This document shows positions 46,217-55,460 of a stretch of 64,000 nucleotides of DNA, piece after piece. A model generated the notes under the pieces. It did no database searches, was not told the origin of the DNA, and worked only from the letters and a program-made list of their open reading frames with translations. The position numbers and the translations under genes are program-made. The stretch's first letter is position 1, and every line of letters starts with the position of its first letter. The stretch spans positions 809,693 through 873,692 of the forward strand of contig NZ_JH651384.1 in NCBI RefSeq assembly GCF_000260135.1, in the 5' to 3' direction. The stretch is from Thiothrix nivea DSM 5205. GTDB taxonomy: Bacteria; Pseudomonadota; Gammaproteobacteria; Thiotrichales; Thiotrichaceae.

Positions 46217-47341
46217 TTATCGTGCTGCTTTTACATCGTTAGGCTGGACAACATCACCCGCAGTGTTGCCCCAGGAATTGCGTTCAAAGGTAATGACCGC
46301 CGCAATATCCAGATCATTCAATTGTGGCCCCCAAGCAGCCATGGCCGTGCCAGCCTTGCCTTTCACCACGATATTGATGTGATCGGTAGCGACACCGTTG
46401 GCAATCTTGCTGCCTGCCAATGCCGGGAATACGCCGGGGATACCCTGGCCGGCAGCCTGGTGGCAAGCCATGCAGTTTTTGGTGTAAACCTCCTGCCCCT
46501 TGGCGACCAGTTCTTCTTTCGCCCACACCTTGTCGGATGAAGCTTCGGCAGCCGCTTGCGCCAGCGCTGCTTTCTTTTCAGAACGCCACTGCTCAAATTT
46601 TTCCGGGCTGACCGCCGTAACTACCGCAGGCATGAAGGCATGACCCGTGCCGCAGTTCTCATAGCATTGCCCACGGTAAGTGCCTTCTTTGGTGATGTTC
46701 GTCCAGGTCTCGTTGATATAGCCGGGGATGTTGATTTTCTTGGGAACGATTTCCGCGATACCCCAGTTGTGCAATACGTCGGTGGAAGTCAGCAGGAAAC
46801 GCACCCGTTTGCCGGTCGGCAACACCAGCGGCTCATCCACATCACGCAAATACAGCGGGTCAGTCGGCTCCAGCTTTTTCAGATTGCTGACGATTTTGAT
46901 GTCATCGTCCATGTATTCATAAGTCCATTTCCACTGCGAGCCGATCACCTTGACGGTAACGTCTGCCTTATCGTGGGATTCGACCGACGACAGGGTGGAG
47001 GAAGCAGAACTGGCAATGCTCAGGTCGATCCCCAATACAATGACGGGAACCAGCACCCACGCCCAACGCCCGAACCAGTTATTGTGGAATTCCTGATCAG
47101 CGACCGCCCCTTTGGAATGGCGGAAAGCATACAGGGCATACACAATCATCGCGGTCACGATCACCATGATGATGGTCGCAACCCAGGTGGTCAGCATGTG
47201 CAGGTCGAAAATTTCCTGCGTAATCGTCGACGCGGGTGGGTTCAAGTTGTATTCGTAAGCCGCGCTAGCCGCGCCTGCCCACAGGCCGGATACGCCCGTA
47301 ACCAGTATTGTAGCCAGACTGCTTATTTTTTTTTCTGACAT
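46217..47341 (-). CDS. ctaC: Cytochrome c oxidase subunit II with fused cytochrome c domain
   Basis: The 374-residue product has a signal peptide, two membrane helices, a CuA domain with QCYENCGTGHAFM (CX3C...H..M) and a C-terminal cytochrome c domain with CMACH at about residues 300-304. This caa3-type fusion feeds electrons directly from the bound cytochrome. Two good starts exist: ATG 47341 after AGGAGG, and ATG 47356 after AGGAG. I keep the shorter. It is the first gene of the oxidase operon. Confidence 0.97.
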   Translation of the reverse strand: MSEKKISSLATILVTGVSGLWAGAASAAYEYNLNPPASTITQEIFDLHMLTTWVATIIMVIVTAMIVYALYAFRHSKGAVADQEFHNNWFGRWAWVLVPVIVLGIDLSIASSASSTLSSVESHDKADVTVKVIGSQWKWTYEYMDDDIKIVSNLKKLEPTDPLYLRDVDEPLVLPTGKRVRFLLTSTDVLHNWGIAEIVPKKINIPGYINETWTNITKEGTYRGQCYENCGTGHAFMPAVVTAVSPEKFEQWRSEKKAALAQAAAEASSDKVWAKEELVAKGQEVYTKNCMACHQAAGQGIPGVFPALAGSKIANGVATDHINIVVKGKAGTAMAAWGPQLNDLDIAAVITFERNSWGNTAGDVVQPNDVKAAR

Positions 47342-47386
47342 GCCTCCTCCTAACATGTTTACTCCTCAGGTAATGGGTGTTTTTGT

Positions 47387-47860
47387 TCAGGCCATCCGGC
47401 GGCAATCCTCCAACGACGCCTTGATGGTTGCTGCGAATGCCTTGCGGTCATCTTCAGTCAGACAGACGCCAATTTCGACACTGCGTCCATGCGACTGCAA
47501 CAACAGCTTGCCGGGATACCAACTGTGTTGATCCAACTGAAGTACGATGTTTACCCAATGGGTCTGGAAGCGGCATTCTTGTAAGACTTTTACACCGCTG
47601 CGGGCAATGAACAGGATGGAATCGGGGCCGATCTGGATGGTTTCAGAATAGCGGGAACCGCGCTCGAACAAATACAGGCCACCACCCAACACCACAATCT
47701 CAAGCAAGGTGAAGGGCAACACCAGCCATGCCCCCAACAAAATGAAGCGCAGTGCCACCAGCAGGGATAAAACGGCAACCGCGATGAAAAAAACCAGCAT
47801 CCCCTCGCGCGACAAAGAGCGGTTGGGCCGCACCTCAAAGGTTCGGCAGACATCGGTCAT
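47387..47860 (-). CDS. DUF2244 membrane protein
   Basis: The 157-residue product has the DUF2244 layout: RPNRSLSREGMLVFF, two close hydrophobic segments, then a soluble domain (ETIQIGPDSILFIARSG; SWYPGKLLLQSHGR). DUF2244 genes are often beside oxidase clusters. The ATG at 47860 gives a normal start; the longer frame enters the divergent promoter region. Role unknown. Confidence 0.85.
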   Translation of the reverse strand: MTDVCRTFEVRPNRSLSREGMLVFFIAVAVLSLLVALRFILLGAWLVLPFTLLEIVVLGGGLYLFERGSRYSETIQIGPDSILFIARSGVKVLQECRFQTHWVNIVLQLDQHSWYPGKLLLQSHGRSVEIGVCLTEDDRKAFAATIKASLEDCRRMA

Positions 47861-47908
47861 GTTGTTTGTAGCTGTCACCACAACAATCCCTCTCCGCTGG
47901 TTGCAAGT

Positions 47909-47922
47909 GTGTGAAATCACAC
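47909..47922. promoter_or_regulatory. Palindromic operator-like site
   Basis: GTGTGA-AA-TCACAC is a perfect 6-bp inverted repeat in the divergent region between DUF2244 and the thioredoxin-like gene. The two-base spacer rules out a standard CRP site. An AT-rich TTAATATATC stretch follows. Binding protein unknown. Confidence 0.4.
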
Positions 47923-47983
47923 GGCCTGAGTTAATATATCCTAGTTTTTGATTATTATCATTGAAATTTGTTGCCCGATCTGC

Positions 47984-48511
47984 ATGTTGGAATTTAATAA
48001 TAAACTGAAATACTTTGCGCCCATCTTGCTGATTTTGGCGGGAGGCATTGCTGCCATGCTGTTAACAGAACGGCAGACTAATCGCTTTAAACCGGTCAGC
48101 CTGCCGTCACTGAATGGCGAGCGTATCTCTATTCCCGACCAGCGGGGAAAGCTCACCTGGGTTAGTTCCTGGTCAGCCAGTTGCGCTATCTGCCTGCATG
48201 AATTGCCGGAACTGGAAAGGCTCTACCAACAATATGGCGACCAGTTATCCATCGTGGCGCTGGCGATGCCGTATGACCCACCCAACGCCCTGCTGGAAGT
48301 GCGTGACCGCCTGCAACTCTCCGTACCGGTGCTGCTGGATCTGGATGGGGAAACTGCCCGCCAGTTAACCCCTGATTTGGTCGTACCGAGCCATCATTTG
48401 ATTGACAGTCAAGGAAATGTTCTGCTCAACTGGCGAGGCGCTTTAACACGGGATGAAATATTGGCGAGATTAAAGCCCCACCTGCAAACCCAAGCTGTAA
48501 ACGGACAATAA
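47984..48511 (+). CDS. TlpA/ResA-like membrane thioredoxin
   Basis: The 175-residue product has an N-terminal helix (YFAPILLILAGGIAAMLL) and a periplasmic thioredoxin fold with CxxC (SASCAICLHEL), followed by PSHHLIDSQGNVL containing the cis-proline region. Such proteins reduce disulfides in cytochrome or oxidase maturation. Its stop overlaps the ctaA start (TAATG), which points to oxidase assembly. No strong ribosome site is visible at the chosen ATG. Confidence 0.85.
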   Translation: MLEFNNKLKYFAPILLILAGGIAAMLLTERQTNRFKPVSLPSLNGERISIPDQRGKLTWVSSWSASCAICLHELPELERLYQQYGDQLSIVALAMPYDPPNALLEVRDRLQLSVPVLLDLDGETARQLTPDLVVPSHHLIDSQGNVLLNWRGALTRDEILARLKPHLQTQAVNGQ

Positions 48512-49503
48512 TGCAAACACTGTACTCACGCTTACTCTCCATCACGTTGCTGCTGGCGCTGATGGTCATCGTGCTAGGAGCCTATACACGCCTTTCCGAC
48601 GCTGGGCTTGGCTGCCCTGACTGGCCAGGCTGCTACGGACATCTTGCCGTGCCTGATGTAGTGGACAGCACACAATTCCAGCGCCCGCTGGAAGAACACA
48701 AAGCCTGGAAGGAGATGATCCACCGCTACGCCGCCGGAACGCTGGGCTTACTGATCCTGGGTATTTTTCTCATCAGGCTGGTATTCAGACGCCAGTTCCA
48801 GCAAGGGCTGTTACTGCCCGCGCTGCTGCTGGGAACCGTTATTTTTCAGGCGGCATTGGGGATGTGGACAGTGACCTTGCTGCTTAGCCCGATGATCGTG
48901 ACTGCGCATTTGCTGGGCGGTTTCACCACGCTATCGCTGGTGTGGCTGCTATGGCTGCGGCAGCACGCAACGCAGCCAGTCACCCTTTATTCCCCGGAAT
49001 CAGCACGCTTGAAAACCCTGGGCCTGATCGGCCTGCTGCTATTGATCGGGCAAATATTCCTGGGCGGCTGGACCAGTACCCATTACGCAGCTGTTGCGTG
49101 TGGAACCAGTTTCCCCACCTGCCACGGAAACCTGTGGCCGGATGCTGATTTTGCCACCGGTTTCGCATTTGCATGGCAGGAAGGAACGGATTATGAGTTC
49201 GGCATACTGGAAAACCCGGCGCGCACAGCCATCCACATGCTGCACCGGCTGGGGGCGTTGACAGTATTCCTGTTCCTGGGTGGCCTGATGCTGTGGGCAA
49301 TCCGTAAGCGCCAGCAGATGCTAGGGCAGGTTCCACACACCATTCTTTTGCTGTTGTTCACCCAAGTGACGCTGGGCATCCTGAATGTGGTACTCGCCCT
49401 GCCCTTGCCGATTGCTACTGGGCATACACTGGTAGCAGCCTTGCTGTTGCTGGCAGTCATCACGCTGAATTATCGGTTGATGGTGAAGAAAGTTTTGCAC
49501 TGA
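48511..49503 (+). CDS. ctaA: Heme A synthase (COX15/CtaA)
   Basis: CtaA oxidises heme O to heme A for the aa3 oxidase. The 330-residue, eight-helix product has GAYTRLSDAGLGCPDWPGCY, the His ligand regions EMIHRYAAG and HLLGGFTTLSL, the second-half GTSFPTCHG, HMLHRLGAL and GHTLVAAL, all as in COX15. It is coupled to the thioredoxin-like gene and divergent from the coxBA operon. Confidence 0.96.
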   Translation: MQTLYSRLLSITLLLALMVIVLGAYTRLSDAGLGCPDWPGCYGHLAVPDVVDSTQFQRPLEEHKAWKEMIHRYAAGTLGLLILGIFLIRLVFRRQFQQGLLLPALLLGTVIFQAALGMWTVTLLLSPMIVTAHLLGGFTTLSLVWLLWLRQHATQPVTLYSPESARLKTLGLIGLLLLIGQIFLGGWTSTHYAAVACGTSFPTCHGNLWPDADFATGFAFAWQEGTDYEFGILENPARTAIHMLHRLGALTVFLFLGGLMLWAIRKRQQMLGQVPHTILLLLFTQVTLGILNVVLALPLPIATGHTLVAALLLLAVITLNYRLMVKKVLH

Positions 49504-49606
49504 TCCGAACCAACTCACCCCGAATGCCTACTCATAAGCACATGGCAGCCCAGGGAAATGGCGGCTATAATGTTGCCGTTTCTGGTTTTTGGGAAAGGTT
49601 TCCAAC

Positions 49607-50827
49607 ATGAATCTGATTTCACCCTTCAAGGGCTTGCGCCCGGCTCCGGGTCGGGGCGCTGAAGTGATTGCGCCACCGTATGATGTGTTGAATTCTGCCG
49701 AAGCACGTGGGCGGGCCGAGGGCAAGCCGTGGAGTTTCCTGCATGTCTCCAAGCCGGAAATTGACCTGCCGGAAGATACCACCCCCTACAGCGAGGCCGT
49801 GTACGCCAAGGCGGCGGAAAACCTTCAGCACACTATCGATGCCGGTTTACTGGTGCAGGATGAACAGCCGTGTTACTACGCCTACCGTCTGGTCATGGGG
49901 AACCATAGCCAGACCGGGCTGGTAGCGGGGGCTTCCATCGCCGATTACGACACCAACCGCATCCGCAAGCATGAATTCACCCGCCCGGTGAAGGAAGATG
50001 ACCGCGTGCGCCAGATTGATGCGGTCAATGCGCAAACCGGGCCGGTGCTGTTGGCTTGTCCCGATACGCCAGCGGTAGACCAGATTCTGGCCAAGGCTTC
50101 CCAGGGCGAAGCAGTGCTGGATGTTACCGCCGATGACGGCATCCGCCACACCTTGTGGGTGATTGATGACGAGGGCAGCATTGCGCAACTGACGGCAGCT
50201 TTCAACGCCATGCACGCGCTGTATATTGCTGACGGGCATCACCGTTCCGCTGCGGCTTCGCGGATCGCCAAAATGCGTAATAACCAGCAGGGTTCCGGTT
50301 ATTTCCTGTCGGTGATCTTCCCTGCGCACGAGATGAAAATCTTCGACTACAACCGTGTGGTTCGCGATTTGCATGACATGGATCATTCCCAGTTTCTGGC
50401 GGCGGTTGAACAGAACTTCGATCTGGAACCTTCTTCCACACCCGTCAAGCCCGAACAGGCAGGCGTGTTTGGCATGTATATGGATGGCCAGTGGTTCAAG
50501 TTGACCCTGCACGCCGAACTGATGCCGAATGACGACCCGGTAGCGCGGCTGGATGTCAGCCGTCTGGCGCGTTACCTGATCGAACCGGTACTGGGCATTA
50601 CCGACCCGCGCCGCGATGACCGCATCGACTTCGTGGGCGGTATCCGGGGTCTGGAAGGCTTGGAAAAGCGTGTCAACAGCGGTGAAATGGCAGTTGCGTT
50701 CTCGCTTTACCCCACCAGTATGGAAGATCTGATGGCAGTGGCTGACAACAACGATGTGATGCCACCCAAATCTACCTGGTTCGAACCGAAGCTGGCGGAT
50801 GGCGTGGTTTCCTACCTGTTGGGTTGA
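49607..50827 (+). CDS. DUF1015 family protein (SerK-like)
   Basis: The 406-residue product has the DUF1015 features PFKGLRPAPGRGAEVIAPPYDV at the N-terminus, IADGHHRSAAA in the middle (residues about 205-215) and the C-terminal FVGGIRGLE and PPKSTWFEPKL. Some archaeal members are ADP-dependent serine kinases; the bacterial function is not known. A TATAAT lies about 35 bases before the ATG at 49607. A hairpin arm of the C/G-rich repeat type follows the stop. Confidence 0.88.
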   Translation: MNLISPFKGLRPAPGRGAEVIAPPYDVLNSAEARGRAEGKPWSFLHVSKPEIDLPEDTTPYSEAVYAKAAENLQHTIDAGLLVQDEQPCYYAYRLVMGNHSQTGLVAGASIADYDTNRIRKHEFTRPVKEDDRVRQIDAVNAQTGPVLLACPDTPAVDQILAKASQGEAVLDVTADDGIRHTLWVIDDEGSIAQLTAAFNAMHALYIADGHHRSAAASRIAKMRNNQQGSGYFLSVIFPAHEMKIFDYNRVVRDLHDMDHSQFLAAVEQNFDLEPSSTPVKPEQAGVFGMYMDGQWFKLTLHAELMPNDDPVARLDVSRLARYLIEPVLGITDPRRDDRIDFVGGIRGLEGLEKRVNSGEMAVAFSLYPTSMEDLMAVADNNDVMPPKSTWFEPKLADGVVSYLLG

Positions 50828-50846
50828 TATAAATAAACCCCTCCCC

Positions 50847-50874
50847 GACCCTCCCCTGATAAGGGGAGGGGGTC
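50847..50874 (+). terminator. Hairpin after DUF1015 gene, repeat-arm type
   Basis: CCCTCCCC (50849-50856) pairs with GGGGAGGG (50863-50870) around a TGATAA loop, with GACC/GGTC flanks. There is no T-run. It resembles one arm of the two-arm repeat family and starts about 20 bases past the stop. Confidence 0.5.
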
Positions 50875-50994
50875 ATAATGCGGAGAAAATTCGCCCGTTT
50901 CCTTGCTTGTAAATATCAGAGTTGGCTTATATACTCTGCCCATTATCCATAATGGACTAATCCGTTACTCGGAAAACATGGGGCGGAAAATATA

Positions 50995-51873
50995 ATGATG
51001 AAAGCCATACCACAGTCCTTAAAACCTGCTTTTACCAAAACCCTGACGAAGACCACGCAACCACGCAAAATTTCCGTGGGGCTGGATGTCTTTGGCAACG
51101 CAATCCCTGATGTGAAATCTGCTTTGGTTGAAGATACCGGCAAAGCGCTGCGCATCGTCAAGCGGCAAGACATGGTTGTCAAACCTTCCCGCAAACGCAG
51201 CCGCAAGCAATCTGCTGCCACTTCAACAGCATTGGTTCCGGTCACGCCTACTTTGCTGGGCTTGGGTCATCTGGTTCCATGGTGGACACAACAAGCTTCC
51301 AACCAGAAACAGGCAAAAACCAGCGAACCTGTTACTGCAACCAACACCAAACCGGTTGATCATCCTGACGGCATCAGTGAACGGTTGGAATACGCATTCA
51401 AACGCTTGCACCAGGAGTTCAACGAGCGTGAGCAGCACATCGAAGACAAAATGCGTGAGCTACGCGCAGAACACCAAAATATTCTGGCCACCCAACCCAA
51501 AACACGCGCATGGATCTTGCCGGTGGCAGTGGTTGGCGCATCGGCGATGGGTTACATGATGTATGTGATGACCAGTATGCAAGGTTCCATGACCGCCATG
51601 TCGGGCAACATCAACACCATGAACGGTCACATCGGTACGATGGCAAACGATACCCAGGCTATGTCGCAGAATACCCAATACATGTCACAAAACATGCAGA
51701 CGATGAACCAGTCCATGTACTACATGAACAACAACGTCGCTTACATGAGTGGTAATGTGGCGCAGATGAACCAACAAGTGGGGTCAATGGCCCAATCTGT
51801 CCGACCAATGGGCGAAGCGGCTTCCACGGTTAGCCCGTTTATGAAAATGTTCAAATCCTTTATGCCATTTTAG
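50995..51873 (+). CDS. Membrane protein with eleven methionine-centred heptads
   Basis: The 292-residue product has a basic cytoplasmic N-terminal region of about 170 residues with a short coiled coil (residues about 125-165). One transmembrane helix follows (WILPVAVVGASAMGYMMYVM, from residue 173). Residues 197-273 then form eleven uninterrupted seven-residue units of type xx(M/I/V)xxM(S/N/A), for example GNINTMN, QNMQTMN and NNVAYMS. The C-terminus is hydrophobic (FMKMFKSFMPF). Hydrophobic residues at two heptad positions suggest a long coiled coil outside the membrane. No family recognised. Confidence 0.7.
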   Translation: MMKAIPQSLKPAFTKTLTKTTQPRKISVGLDVFGNAIPDVKSALVEDTGKALRIVKRQDMVVKPSRKRSRKQSAATSTALVPVTPTLLGLGHLVPWWTQQASNQKQAKTSEPVTATNTKPVDHPDGISERLEYAFKRLHQEFNEREQHIEDKMRELRAEHQNILATQPKTRAWILPVAVVGASAMGYMMYVMTSMQGSMTAMSGNINTMNGHIGTMANDTQAMSQNTQYMSQNMQTMNQSMYYMNNNVAYMSGNVAQMNQQVGSMAQSVRPMGEAASTVSPFMKMFKSFMPF

Positions 51874-52004
51874 CCTGCGCTACTTGTTGACCCAACAGTA
51901 GTGGCTTCTCCCGTGAACATCAAACACAGCACCAAGCAACGGCTTGAACGGAATGTAACTTTGCAAACAGGGCGGCTTTTCAGGTATTGCTTCTTGAGGT
52001 TCAT
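51870..52004 (-). pseudogene. Remnant of an isoamylase-early-set (glycogen-binding) protein
   Basis: A 44-codon ORF with an AGGA site begins MNLKKQYLKSRPVCKVTF, very like the start of small isoamylase-N-domain proteins of proteobacteria. After Phe18 the sequence stops resembling the family and ends after 26 unrelated residues. It appears to be the 5' stub of a lost gene. It overlaps the stop of the convergent heptad gene. The rest of 51874-52100 shows nothing else. Confidence 0.45.
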
Positions 52005-52107
52005 GGCTGTTTCCTGACCTTACAAATTCGCGGGCATTCTCCCACAGATTCCAGGGAGTTCTCGCATAGAAATGTTAAGCAGATTTTATGCCATCGCCAT
52101 CAAAATG

Positions 52108-52125
52108 CTGTCACATTTTTTTCAC
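52108..52125 (+). promoter_or_regulatory. Pho box upstream of glycerophosphodiesterase
   Basis: CTGTCAC-ATTT-TTTTCAC matches the PhoB site of two 7-bp repeats 11 bp apart (consensus CTGTCAT-N4-CTGTCAY). It lies 73 bases upstream of the start codon, suitable for PhoB activation. Confidence 0.65.
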
Positions 52126-52198
52126 GCCCTGATCATTCACGCTAAACAAGCCCTTGTTAGGCTGATGCTTTCCACACCTGCCAGGGAGGCAATCCGCC

Positions 52199-53473
52199 AT
52201 GCATACCAAACTTGTACTATCCACTTCCATTGTCGTTCTGCTCGCCACTGCGGCAGCCGTGAACCCCAGTCACGCCACTGAAACCAGTCCGGCGGACAAC
52301 ATCCAGGTCGGCCCGCGCCCCTATTACCTGATCGAAGACATGGATCCAGGCCCGTTGAAAGATGAGCTGCAAAACTGTGCCAACGGCCCATTCCATAAAA
52401 CCGAATTTTCCATCGGCCATCGCGGCGCGGCGCTGCAATTTCCGGAACATTCCAGGGAGTCTTACGAAGCGGCTGCCCGCATGGGCGCTGGCATCATCGA
52501 GTGTGATGTCACTTTCACCAAAGACAAGGAACTGGTGTGCCGCCATTCCCAGTGTGACCTGCACACCACCACCAACATTCTCGCCACGCCATTGGCGGAC
52601 AAGTGCTCCAAACCCTTCACCCCGGCAGAGATTGATCCTGCCACCGGCAAGGTGACCAAACCGGCTTCTGCTGAATGCTGCACCAGCGACATCACCCTGG
52701 ATGAGTTCAAGACCCTCAAGGCCAAGATGGACGCCGCCAACACCAACGCCACCACAATTGCTGATTACCTCAAGGGCACGCCCAATTTCCGTACTGACCT
52801 TTACTCCGCGCCTGGCACGCTGATGACCCATAAGGACAGTATCGCGCTGTTCAAAAAGCTAGGTGTCAAAATGACGCCAGAACTGAAGTACCCCAGCGTC
52901 AAGATGCCGTTCGACGGTTTCACTCAGGAACAATACGCCCAAAAGATGATCGACGAATACAAGGCCGCTGGCGTTCCCGGCTGCGATGTATTTCCGCAAT
53001 CGTTTGAACTGGACGACATCCTCTACTGGATCAAGCATGAGCCGGAATTTGGCCAACAGGCTGTCTATCTGGATGATGAAATCTACAAAGCCAATGCCGA
53101 TGAATCCCTTGACCCGGTTGGCTACCAGAACCAAATTGCCGCCATGCCTTCTCTCAAGGCGCAGGGCGTGAACTACATTTCCCCGCCGCTGTTTGCAATG
53201 GTGGAACTGGACGCCAACAACGACATCGTTCCTTCCACTTACGCCAAGGCTGCGCAGGCGGCTGGCATCAACATGATCGCCTGGACACTGGAACGCTCCT
53301 ACCCGATGACCACGGGCGGCGGCTGGTACTACCAGACGGTCAACAAGGGCATCAACAAAGATGGCAACATCCTGAAAATGCTGGACGTGCTGGCACAGGA
53401 TGTGGGCATCAAGGGCATTTTCTCCGACTGGCCCGCCACCGTAACCTATTACGCTAACTGCAAGGGTTTGTAA
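52199..53473 (+). CDS. Periplasmic glycerophosphodiester phosphodiesterase
   Basis: The enzyme releases glycerol-3-phosphate from deacylated phospholipids. The 424-residue product has a signal peptide ([20 protein letters not shown], cut near SHA) and the GDPD barrel: [15 protein letters not shown] with the catalytic His-Arg, IECDVTF with the metal acids, and [12 protein letters not shown]. The later EDLKYPS-type segment appears as MTPELKYPS. The length exceeds E. coli GlpQ (358), with internal insertions. It heads the phosphate island and has a Pho box. Confidence 0.9.
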   Translation: MHTKLVLSTSIVVLLATAAAVNPSHATETSPADNIQVGPRPYYLIEDMDPGPLKDELQNCANGPFHKTEFSIGHRGAALQFPEHSRESYEAAARMGAGIIECDVTFTKDKELVCRHSQCDLHTTTNILATPLADKCSKPFTPAEIDPATGKVTKPASAECCTSDITLDEFKTLKAKMDAANTNATTIADYLKGTPNFRTDLYSAPGTLMTHKDSIALFKKLGVKMTPELKYPSVKMPFDGFTQEQYAQKMIDEYKAAGVPGCDVFPQSFELDDILYWIKHEPEFGQQAVYLDDEIYKANADESLDPVGYQNQIAAMPSLKAQGVNYISPPLFAMVELDANNDIVPSTYAKAAQAAGINMIAWTLERSYPMTTGGGWYYQTVNKGINKDGNILKMLDVLAQDVGIKGIFSDWPATVTYYANCKGL

Positions 53474-53487
53474 AACCTTCACTTGCC

Positions 53488-53518
53488 GCAACCTTGGCCA
53501 CAACGAAGCCAGGGTTGC
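53488..53518. terminator. Hairpin between glycerophosphodiesterase and phoD
   Basis: GCAACCTTGGC (53488-53498) pairs with GCCAGGGTTGC (53508-53518), 10 of 11 bases, loop of 9. No T-run follows on the plus strand, so termination strength is uncertain. Confidence 0.45.
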
Positions 53519-53522
53519 GCGC

Positions 53523-53562
53523 ATCACAAAGCCTTCACAACCTTTTAACCACAGTGACACAT
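53523..53562 (+). promoter_or_regulatory. Tandem Pho-box-like repeats upstream of phoD
   Basis: Four 7-mers with an 11-bp period (ATCACAA, TTCACAA, TTAACCA, GACACAT) start at 53523, 53534, 53545 and 53556. They end 48 bases before the phoD start. The periodicity fits tandem PhoB binding although individual units are imperfect. Confidence 0.5.
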
Positions 53563-53609
53563 TCGCCTTTCTATGATGCCTTCATCGTGAAACCATCAGG
53601 AGAAGCCTC

Positions 53610-55412
53610 ATGCCGCCTATCGACCGCCGCAATTTTATCCGTCATATCATCGCCGGTTCCGGCGCCCTGGCAAGCGGTTTGCTCACCGCTTGTAACAACG
53701 ATGGGGCGGCAAACGCCTCGACCAGCAACACCTTCACCCACGGCGTTGCCAGTGGCGATCCACTGACCGACCGGGTGATCCTGTGGACCCGCGCTGTACC
53801 TGCCTCTGGCAGCAGCCTGAACGTCAACTGGGAAGTCGCGAGCGATGAAGCCTTCAGCAACATTGTCAGCAAGGGCGAAACCAGCACAGATGCCGCGCGT
53901 GACTACACCATCAAGGTGGATGCTACCGGCCTGCAAGCAGGTTCCACCTATTTCTACCGCTTTAAGACCGGCGACGCCGTATCACCTAGCGGTAAAACCC
54001 GCACCCTGCCAACTGGTGATATCAGCGAAGTCAAACTGGCGGTATTTTCCTGCGCCAACTACCCGGCAGGCTACTTCCACGTCTATGCGGAAGCCGCCAA
54101 ACGCAACGACCTGTTTGCCGCCCTGCATCTGGGTGATTACATCTACGAATACGGCGCGGGTGCTGACCAGTATGCGTCTGCCGATGCCACCAAGCTGGGC
54201 CGTGTTTCCGTACCGGCCAACGAACTGCTGAAAATCGAGGATTACCGCCAGCGCTACGCCCAGTACCGCAGCGACAAGGACTTGCAGGCACTGCACGCCA
54301 GACTGCCGTTCATCTGCATCTGGGATGACCACGAAGTTGCCAATGATGCGTGGAAAGATGGGGCGGAAAACCACACCACCGCCACCGAAGGCGATTTCAC
54401 CCTGCGCCGCGCCGCCGCCCTGAAAGCCTGGTACGAATGGCTGCCGGTGCGCGAACAGGATGCCAGCAACCCCTTGAAAGCTTACCGCTCGTTTGATTTC
54501 GGTTCACTGCTGAGCCTGCACATGCTGGATACCCGTCTGGGTGGGCGCGACAAGCAACTGGATTACGTGGATTATATCGACCCAAGCACCGGTGTTTTCA
54601 ACACTGCCGGTTTCACCGCCGCCATGAGTGACCCGACCCGCCAATTGCTGGGCGCGGAACAAACTGCATGGCTGCAAGGCCAGCTTGCCGCCTCCACCGC
54701 CATCTGGCAGGTGCTGGGGCAACAGGTACTGATGGGCAAGATGCACCTGCCATCCCCGTTGCTGACCCCGACCCCGCAAAATCCGACGGTGAGCTTCGCC
54801 CAGTACGGCGTGATTGCCACCGCATTCATCACCTACCAAACCTTGTCAACCCAACTGACTGCGGCGGGAACGCCGGTTACTCCAGAAAACCTGCTGGCAG
54901 CAGGCATGACCACTGACCAACTCACCATCGTCAATGACCCGACCAGTCAAGCCATCATCAACGCACCCAGCATCCCCTACAATCTGGATGCGTGGGATGG
55001 CTACGCCGTGGCGCGTGAAACCGTGTATGGCATCGCTCGGCTGCTGGACAAAAACCTGCTGGTGCTGAGCGGCGATACCCACAACGCCTGGGCAAATGAT
55101 TTGCAGGACCAGGACGGCAACCAGGTTGGCGTGGAATTCGCCACCGGCAGTGTCTCCTCCCCCGGCCTGGAAGAATACCTGCCCGGCACGAGCCCGGCGG
55201 AACTGGCTGCGGGTGTACGCCAACTGATCCCCACCCTGGCCTACGCCGACACCTCCAAACGCGGCTACCTGGTGTTGCGGGTAACGCCAGCCGAAGCGCA
55301 GGCAGACTGGCATCTCGTTTCCACCGTCAAGGAAACGGTTTACACCACAGTGCTGGATAAAAGCTTGACAACACTGCCGGGCGCAGGCAACCGCAAGATT
55401 GTGCGGACATAG
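53610..55412 (+). CDS. phoD: Alkaline phosphatase D family protein (PhoD)
   Basis: The 600-residue product has a twin-arginine-like leader (RRNFIRHIIAGSGALASGLL) ending in a lipobox-like LLTAC, so it may be a Tat-exported lipoprotein. The N-terminal PhoD domain (GVASGDPLTDRVILWTR) is followed by the metallophosphatase core: FSCANYPAGYF, LHLGDYIYEYG, WDDHEVANDAW and SGDTHNAWAN. These match calcium/iron-dependent PhoD phosphatases. The last 128 codons are duplicated at 58296. Confidence 0.93.
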   Translation: MPPIDRRNFIRHIIAGSGALASGLLTACNNDGAANASTSNTFTHGVASGDPLTDRVILWTRAVPASGSSLNVNWEVASDEAFSNIVSKGETSTDAARDYTIKVDATGLQAGSTYFYRFKTGDAVSPSGKTRTLPTGDISEVKLAVFSCANYPAGYFHVYAEAAKRNDLFAALHLGDYIYEYGAGADQYASADATKLGRVSVPANELLKIEDYRQRYAQYRSDKDLQALHARLPFICIWDDHEVANDAWKDGAENHTTATEGDFTLRRAAALKAWYEWLPVREQDASNPLKAYRSFDFGSLLSLHMLDTRLGGRDKQLDYVDYIDPSTGVFNTAGFTAAMSDPTRQLLGAEQTAWLQGQLAASTAIWQVLGQQVLMGKMHLPSPLLTPTPQNPTVSFAQYGVIATAFITYQTLSTQLTAAGTPVTPENLLAAGMTTDQLTIVNDPTSQAIINAPSIPYNLDAWDGYAVARETVYGIARLLDKNLLVLSGDTHNAWANDLQDQDGNQVGVEFATGSVSSPGLEEYLPGTSPAELAAGVRQLIPTLAYADTSKRGYLVLRVTPAEAQADWHLVSTVKETVYTTVLDKSLTTLPGAGNRKIVRT

Positions 55413-55460
55413 ACCTCCCCAAAAAACGGAAGCCCTGCGAGCGGGGGCAGGGCTTTCCGG
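55020..55460. repeat. Source copy of the phoD 3'-end duplication
   Basis: Bases 55020-55402 are identical to 58296-58678 by eye, and similarity continues through the following terminator to 55460/58734 with scattered changes. The copy is direct, 3.27 kb apart. Confidence 0.9.
55421..55459 (-). terminator. Orphan leftward terminator after phoD
   Basis: CGGAAGCCCTGC pairs with GCAGGGCTTTCCG, and the T-run (TTTTTT) lies on the minus-strand exit side. No minus-strand gene now precedes it. The second copy, at 58696, sits properly after cpdB. Confidence 0.7.

Noticed and set aside
51583..51813. CRISPR or DNA-level tandem repeat in the methionine-heptad region
   Set aside because: The periodicity is at protein level (21 bases); the DNA units vary too much for a repeat array. 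No CRISPR-like spacing was seen anywhere in the window.
52072..52281. 69-codon plus-strand frame overlapping the glycerophosphodiesterase start
   Set aside because: It covers the Pho box and overlaps the signal peptide in another frame; it is better explained as promoter region.
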